A stretch of DNA of 64,000 nt. Source: Epiperipatus broadwayi (Eukaryota; Onychophora; Udeonychophora; Euonychophora; Peripatidae). Shown here piece after piece: positions 57,554-64,000 of this stretch. Numbering within the stretch: position 1 is the stretch's first letter; each line of letters starts with the position of its first letter. The notes under the pieces were generated by a model. The model saw nothing but the letters and a program-made list of their open reading frames with translations, did no database searches and was not told the DNA's origin. The position numbers and the translations under genes are program-made. The stretch covers positions 4,091,911 to 4,155,910 of the forward strand of contig JAQFVV010012441.1 of the NCBI GenBank assembly GCA_028023455.1. Reading direction: 5' to 3'.

Positions 57554-58174
57554 TTTATTTATTTAATATTAAAATATTATTTATCATTATATATATATAA
57601 TGTCTCAACCCTATTTAAATATTTGTACTTCAATTTTTTTTTAAAAAAAAATTAAGTTATGACTCCTACATTAAATAAATTTAATTTTAAATTGTAAGTA
57701 ATAAATTAATAAGCAATTATTAACAACAAGAATGTATTTGAGTGAATACAATTTTGCCTTGTTATGATTGAGTGATTTGAGAGTTAAAGGTTCTGAAATA
57801 TAACTCAACTGTCATTTCTGTTTTTGACTATAACGTGACTTTTCAAATCATTATTGATTATTTTTATTAGTAGAATTTTAGTTAGGGAACATTAAAAATA
57901 TAAGGTTTATAGAAGAGAGAAAGAGCAAACAAATTTAATTTCTTTTTTTTTATCATTTCTCAACGTCTGCCATTTATATCAAACAATACACATCTAACCA
58001 TCAGTTTAAGTTTTCCCACTTATACTCCAAATAATCTCCAGTTACTTCCCATGTTCCTTAATTTGACTAATAAAAAATAAAACATTAAACATTTTAAACA
58101 GATTTTTATTAAAAGCCATTTTAACCATTTTGATGTCAACTATATATGTCAATCTGTTGTATGAATTAGAGCTG
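57554..58174. other. A/T-rich DNA, no gene recognised
   Basis: Only A/T runs and a short (TA)n near 57590. Confidence 0.55.
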
Positions 58175-58690
58175 AGAAATTAATGTCACCCTGAATTACC
58201 AACAATGTTGACAATGGTATCTTTATAAATATCATAGCTCTCAAGAATAGGGGAATTTATTCTATTCTTGAACCTTTGTTCAACATTCGGCATGCTTTTT
58301 ATTCATACCTGGGAGGCAGGTGATTTACTCCCTTTTTACTTATTCATTGAGCTATCTTTAACTTAAAGTTTACATATAATTTTTACAATCATGGTATTAA
58401 AAGATATATTCTGACTCTAACTATATATAATAGATTATAAGTTTATTAATTCTTAAGTGCCATATTTCACATGACTGATATATTAATTTCACTTTGAATT
58501 ACCAACAATATTGACAAAACTATGCTTGTAAACATTGAAGCTGCCAAAAGTAGGTGGGATTTATTCTATTCTATATCCTTTGTTTAACATTTAGAGTGCT
58601 ATTAATTCATAACCTGGGGGAAGGGTGATTTACTGCCATTGTCTACACATTCACTGAGCTATGTTTAAACTAAAGGGTATATATATATCT
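58175..58690. repeat. Direct repeat of about 205 bp, two diverged copies 303-308 bp apart
   Basis: 58175-58380 and 58483-58690 share words in the same order: TGAATTACCAACAAT, GGATTTATTCTATTCT (58255 has GGAATT), CCTTTGTT-AACATT, ATTCAT-CCTGGG, GGTGATTTACT and CATTGAGCTAT. They look like two old copies of one interspersed repeat. No family is recognised. Confidence 0.6.
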
Positions 58691-60740
58691 TATAATATTT
58701 TGTTAAACATTCATAAATGATAAGGTACAATTTAAACTTTGATAATTTTGATATTGTTGATGAAGTTTAAAACCAAAATTTTAGCATTGCAAGAGCTTAA
58801 ATTCTTAAATTTAAACTTGAACACATTTTTAAAAAATAAATTACAACGATTATTGCAAGTTTAGTGATTGTCTCTATTATTGTTTTTAATACACATATTA
58901 TAACAGTACTAGATTTATTCATTAAATTACTGCCTATACATTTTCTAAGATTAAAGTATGCATCAATGTATATTCTTGCACAACACACATGAAAATACCT
59001 AGGTGTAAGGGGACTATGGTACAACCAAAAATAATATATCATCATGAGTTACTGTTATTTGAATATCCTTAACACACTTGATTTTAGCATTTCAATTTTA
59101 AAGCTACTAATTAAAATATAATGTAGAATTAAAATAAAATCTAATCTCTGATTAAATAGATCTTTTTCTAACATTACTGCAATGTAAGGGTTAAATGATA
59201 TCTACTGTAATATAACATGTTCTTTTACAAGAAAGAAAATATGATTGCTATAGATTGTCAATAAATAAAGATTCATATCTGAAGGTTGAAAGGAAAGATA
59301 CATTAAATAACTTACTTATATATAGTAGGAAATCATTTCAAAAATTAAACTAATTAATTCATGAATTGGAGGGAAAAAAAATTCTAGTCTCGTTAGTTTA
59401 CCAATTGTATATCAATTTTTAACTTTTCGTATTATTAAAAAAATGTACTTGAAGAAAAAAAAAATCAATTTCACTGTTAAATGAAAGAAGATAAATTAAA
59501 ATTTTCTAATAATATTTTGCTCTTTTATTGTGGCCAGTAGATGGCGCTCAGTGAGTTATTAAAGAAATATTTTTCCGTGGATTATTTATTTTTAGACGAG
59601 ATATCTAAAATATTTAGGAAAAAAGTGTTGAAATAATAGATTAGGATTTATAAAGTTATAAATTTTAGCTCAGCAGAATGAATTAAACTGATAAAATTAT
59701 AAAAGTAACACCTCTCCGCACAATTTTTACTTTTAAATGAAATTGTGTTTTTGTTCATGTATTTACAAATATTTTCTTTCATTAATCGTGAATGAAGATT
59801 TTGCTTTGAAGTTTTGAGTACATCAGAAAAAATTACTTACAATATGTTTTTATTATTAAAAGAACTAAGATTTTTCTTTACTCATGACTTACACTACAAT
59901 CAATTCTAATGCTAACTAATATTTCTAATCGTCACAAGTTTTAATGAAAATCAAAATTAGATGATTTGGGTGAGTAATGAAATCATTAATTGCAATCAGA
60001 ATTAAATATTTTTTTGAAACACAGTCATTTTATATCTCTTTTCTACCTGGTTTCACAACAAATCCATGAATATAATACAATAAAAGTACAATTCAATACG
60101 AGGCTTGGAGTGAACTTGAAATTGATAACTTAGTAGTAATCGTATTCATACCTAATATTTATTACGTTGTTAAAAAAACTCTTGTTATCCGATAATAATG
60201 CTCAAATTTGATGCTACAGTATTGATGTGGTATTAGTTTATATTGTTTTTAAATTATAAAAATGCATAAATATATGAACATTGTTGTGGTAAAATAATAT
60301 ATATATATATATTAACTGCCTCCATGTTTTGACAAGTACATATAAATAATATATAAAGACTGCTATAATAATATATATATATATCTTTACTGTCTCCATA
60401 TTTTGAGTTACTTAATTCTTTATTCACTTTTTCCAGGTTCTTTTCAGCCCAGGACCATAACCATATCTGTTTGTCATGTTGGAGTTAGAATGATCAAACT
60501 TGAGAATCATATTGCTTTGCAACAATCACTTGACTGTAATGAATTTGTGCCATTAACAATTTATCTTTAGCAGTCCTTAGTTAATAATTTTTGTTGTTCT
60601 TAGATGGTGATAGCTTTTTGGAAAATGTAGTCAAATTTTTTTTTATTGGGTTCATAAACATGAAAGTTCTTTTTTGAAACTAATTTTTCAATTTCATATA
60701 TATATATATACTTTTTGCAATGATTAATATTATACAATAT
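58691..60740. other. A/T-rich DNA, no gene recognised
   Basis: An open frame on minus 58797-59045 (82 codons) has no motif. Two direct copies of a (TA)n-ACTGCCTCCAT-TTTTGA block lie at about 60293-60335 and 60368-60408. The CTCF-like site is listed separately. Confidence 0.5.
59534..59548 (+). promoter_or_regulatory. CTCF-like binding site
   Basis: CCAGTAGATGGCGCT fits the core pattern of CTCF sites across animals (CA, A, G-R, GGC, then R-S-Y). In DNA this A/T-rich such a word is unexpected. No other insulator feature is visible, so it could be chance. Confidence 0.4.
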
Positions 60741-61120
60741 CCAGATTAACACTCCAACACTGGTTTATTGAGTAAATGAAATATTCTTAATCCAAAGCAC
60801 AAGCTAAAGTGTTTTGAAAAGTTAAGAATGAACCATCTTATCCTTTTTACTGAAATTCATTTATATAGGCCAATCTCAAGCAATTTGGAAAAAAAAGCAT
60901 TAAATTAATTTAGAACATTTTGAAATATAGCTTTAAAAAATTAATTCGATTAATTTAAGATCTTCACACTTTCTTTTCAGAGAGTTTTAGATTTACCTAC
61001 ATAAATGAATTTAGATATAAGGATAAGTCATCCCATTCGTATCTTTTCAAAAGACTTTTCTTGTGCTTTGAATTCAGAGTATTTCATTTGCTCAATAAAC
61101 CAATGCTGAAGTGTTAATAT
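60741..61120. mobile_element. Inverted repeat, arms about 125 bp
   Basis: The arm 60741-60869 (ATTAACACTCCAACACTGG...ATTTATATAGG) is the imperfect reverse complement of 60996-61120. A third, plus-oriented relative (CACAAGATAAAGTC...GTGTGAAGATTTAAATTAAT) lies at about 61940-62072. It is a local repeat family of unknown type. Confidence 0.55.
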
Positions 61121-61686
61121 ATATATTGTATTAATATTATTTTCAATAACTATAATATATATATACTTTTTATAATTACTAATGTTTTTAAAATATTAAA
61201 TACATGTGAGAAAAATTTCCTTTATGCTTAACATTAGTAAAGTTTCAAAGTAAAATGTTTATTTATTTCTCAATATAATATTAATATTTTTTTGCACACT
61301 TTAAAAAGTCTTCTATTATTTTTATTCCTTTAAAAAAAAGTAATAATAATTAAAATATTAAGCATTATATTTTAAATATTGACTTCTTTACATTTAATTT
61401 TCTGAGAAAGAATTAACTCATATACTTTGAAAAAGTTTTATGTTTATTTTAAAATTTGAAGATAATAAAAGCAACATTTTGTTAATAGTAAATTTTGATT
61501 TTTTCACACAAGAAAACAATATACTACAACTTCAAATGCAAAGTTTTCCATTTTGGGTTTAGGAATAGTATTTCAAAACATATTTAATCATAGTTTATAT
61601 ATTTGAAATATAATTTTTAGTTATAAATTTACAACATTCAATTATTAAATCAATTATTTTAAATAGCGCGATGTTTATAAACTGTA

Positions 61687-61862
61687 ATATTTAAACAGCA
61701 TTAAACTGTTGCACATGCGCTTTGCAGATTTTAACTATAAATGACTGAATACTAACACTGTTTTTCCAAAGACTTTATCATGGGTTTGAAGTGTTAGTAT
61801 TCAGTCATTTATAGTTAAAATCTGCAAAGTGCATGTGCAACAGCTTAATGCTGTTTAAATAT
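61687..61862. repeat. Near-perfect 72-bp palindrome with 32-bp loop
   Basis: 61687-61758 and 61791-61862 are reverse complements with about two mismatches. Single-armed relatives with GTAGCTTAAA and ACTGAATACTCTCC words follow at about 61890-61960 and 62228-62280. The close match of the arms means recent origin or ongoing conversion. Confidence 0.8.
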
Positions 61863-62280
61863 AACATTCAATTATTATAAATAATAGTGTAGCTTAAACC
61901 ACTGCACATGTGTTTTACAGATGGAACACTATTTAAACTGAATACTCTCCTTTCCAAACACAAGATAAAGTCTTTTTAAAAGATAGAATGGACCCACTCT
62001 ATCTTTTTTCACCCAAGCTATATGTATGGGCTAATCTGAAGTATTTGGAACCGAGAGTGTGAAGATTTAAATTAATCACTTCAAATTACTGATCATATGA
62101 TTTTTATTAATGACACTTGTGAAATTTTAACAATTTACAATACATCATTATTATATGAAAACCTATACATATGTAAATATTTATATTTATATAGTATGGT
62201 GTTTTTATATAAATTATAAATAATAATGTAGCTTAAATTATGGGCCATGTGCTTTACTAAACTGAATACTCTCCTTTCAA

Positions 62281-64000
62281 TTATGTAAGAATTATGTAAG
62301 AAATGATAATAAAAATTGCCCTAATACTAACAATTCTATCTACAGAGTTTTTTATATATGCTTTTTCACTATTATCTTCAATTTATTAACTCCATTAATT
62401 AACTTTCTTAATAGCATTAAAAGTTATCAAGTAAAACTGTTACCAAATATTCGTAACTATTGTATGCTCACTAAATAATACTAAATAAAGATTCAAACCT
62501 TGAAATTAATTTTCATATATTTCGCTTTCATGTTTATGACAATATATATATATTGCATAATTATTATTAATCATTACAAATCCCTAACTTAATAACAGTA
62601 TTTTAAAAATATGAATTTATCATATGGCATTTTAAAAATCTTATAATCTGATTTTAATAAAATAATTTTAAAAAAAAGCACCTTCTTTTCTATTCCATAA
62701 ATTTAAATGAATAAAAATATATTTTGAATATTATATATAATTTCATTTTTATAAATTTTATATAGGAATCAAATTAATACAAATTATCATAAAATTGGGA
62801 GGAAAATAACCATAAAAACATACCATTTTTTACATTTGAATCTATATCTGCAACCATAGCATGCATCAAATGAAACAATTCTAAGCAGAAGGTCAAAGAA
62901 GCATGGCATATAGCTAAAAACCACAATGCCACAAACTGGAAGAATTTCTTCTTCTCCCTTTCTAAGAAATTGACTATTTGATTTACATACAGTTTGAATG
63001 ATCTATTGCATATATATATAAAATCACAAACATTCTAATGCTATGAGTATGAAGACATTTAAGGTCTTTGAAAGTCCATTGCTTCCATTTTATATTCATA
63101 TTAATTTTCATTCAATTTATAGCTTTTCTTATGAATGCACAGTCAGTACATATAACTTTAATTTAACTTTTAACATAACAAAATATACCACCTATTATCA
63201 CAAACAAAACTAATACAATCATTACTGTTAAAGTGAAGTAATTCACTGCAAAACTTCACTTAAAACCTTCAACTTACTCTCAATCTAATGCTTGCAATTT
63301 ATTATTAAATGATGTTTGCTATACCAGAAACACCATTATGAATTATTGCATCCTATTCAAGGAAAAGGATAAAATCTTTACTATGTTAAAATTACATCAT
63401 TATTTTTATTTAAATTTAATTATGAAATGTTTGATACATGTTTATTAATAAAACATTTTTTTAGTTATATATGAAAAATATAATGTCATTAACAACCACT
63501 TTTAATTACCAAGTTGTGAAAATGTTTAATAAGTTAGTTGATTTTAAAAATCATTATCATAACATATTAATAAAGCAAATCATATACCTTGTTCTAAATA
63601 AAAACAATTTTTCTTTATTAATTTTTGGGATATATTTTAAGAAATATATTAACCAATTAATCATTCAAATCAGTGACAATTTTGTTTTAATTGATAGTAT
63701 GATACTTTTTAAAAATATAAATGGTTACAAAGTTATTTGTTTAAAAAATTATATAATATATATATATATCATTAAAGTCTGTCGTACAACTACTTATGGA
63801 TTAGAGCTGCCACAAAATATCCTACATATATTATTATATCTATTGTAACAGCTTTTTTTGGTAATACTAATTATAATCATAAATATTATTGTATGCACTT
63901 ATTGAATTTTATTAAAGCAAAATTAATATACATTTAAAAAAAAAAGATGTTTTGCTAAAGAGTAAAATTACCAGCTTTCGCTGTCTTGGGTGTTTTTGCA
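62281..64000. other. A/T-rich DNA, no gene recognised
   Basis: The longest frame, 63471-63848 (125 codons), is rich in I, N, Y, L and K and has no motif. I take it as a chance frame in A/T-rich DNA. Nothing else is visible. Confidence 0.5.

Noticed and set aside
63471-63848. 125-codon open frame near the right end
   Set aside because: I/N/Y/K-rich with no motif. Frames of this length are expected now and then in DNA with few G and C.

Overview
This window looks like intergenic DNA from an animal nuclear genome, not a prokaryote or organelle. It is strongly A+T-rich, has no operon-like gene layout, and is full of microsatellites and decayed retroelements. I found no host protein-coding exon, rRNA or intact tRNA gene. 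The mix (RTE-type LINEs, Ty3/gypsy elements with very long LTRs, a Penelope-like element, tRNA-related short repeats) would fit a mollusc, perhaps a cephalopod. That assignment is inference and is weak.

Layout. 1-2.9 kb: A/T-rich DNA with nothing recognisable. 2.9-11.5 kb: two broken RTE-type LINE copies in the same orientation. The second is split by an LTR retrotransposon at 4271-10101 (LTRs about 2.15 kb, 4-bp target duplication ATAG, internal part mostly deleted). 12.1-24.6 kb: a palindrome-rich district with short repeats of two families (A, unit about 450 bp; B, about 200-270 bp) and a 2.85-kb inverted dimer of the 3' part of a Penelope-like element. 27.2-38.1 kb: a 10.9-kb Ty3/gypsy element with LTRs of 2458 and 2781 bp, gag, protease, reverse transcriptase, RNase H and integrase in order, all broken by stops and frameshifts. 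38-64 kb: mostly featureless A/T-rich DNA with a further family A palindrome (43.6 kb), a large TATC/CTAC tract (47.0 kb), a RT fragment with motif A triplicated (51.6 kb), a 270-bp AAT tract (52.9 kb), a family B copy (53.3 kb), and several small foldback elements (41.1, 42.4, 57.1, 60.7 and 61.7 kb).

Main observation. Families A and B and the Penelope-like element all carry sequences that fold like type I hammerhead self-cleaving ribozymes (CTGANGA core, short stem II, GAAA, then a cleavage-type U-H site). In the best copies stem I pairs on both sides of the core. Nearly every such locus is a head-to-head (divergent) inverted dimer, with the ribozyme sense strand pointing outward. Family A also shows tandem periodicity near 450 bp. 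This resembles metazoan retrozymes and Penelope-associated hammerheads, and the inverted-dimer habit suggests snap-back reverse transcription. Everything else is mobile-element debris, and no genes appear to work together here apart from the remains of these elements.
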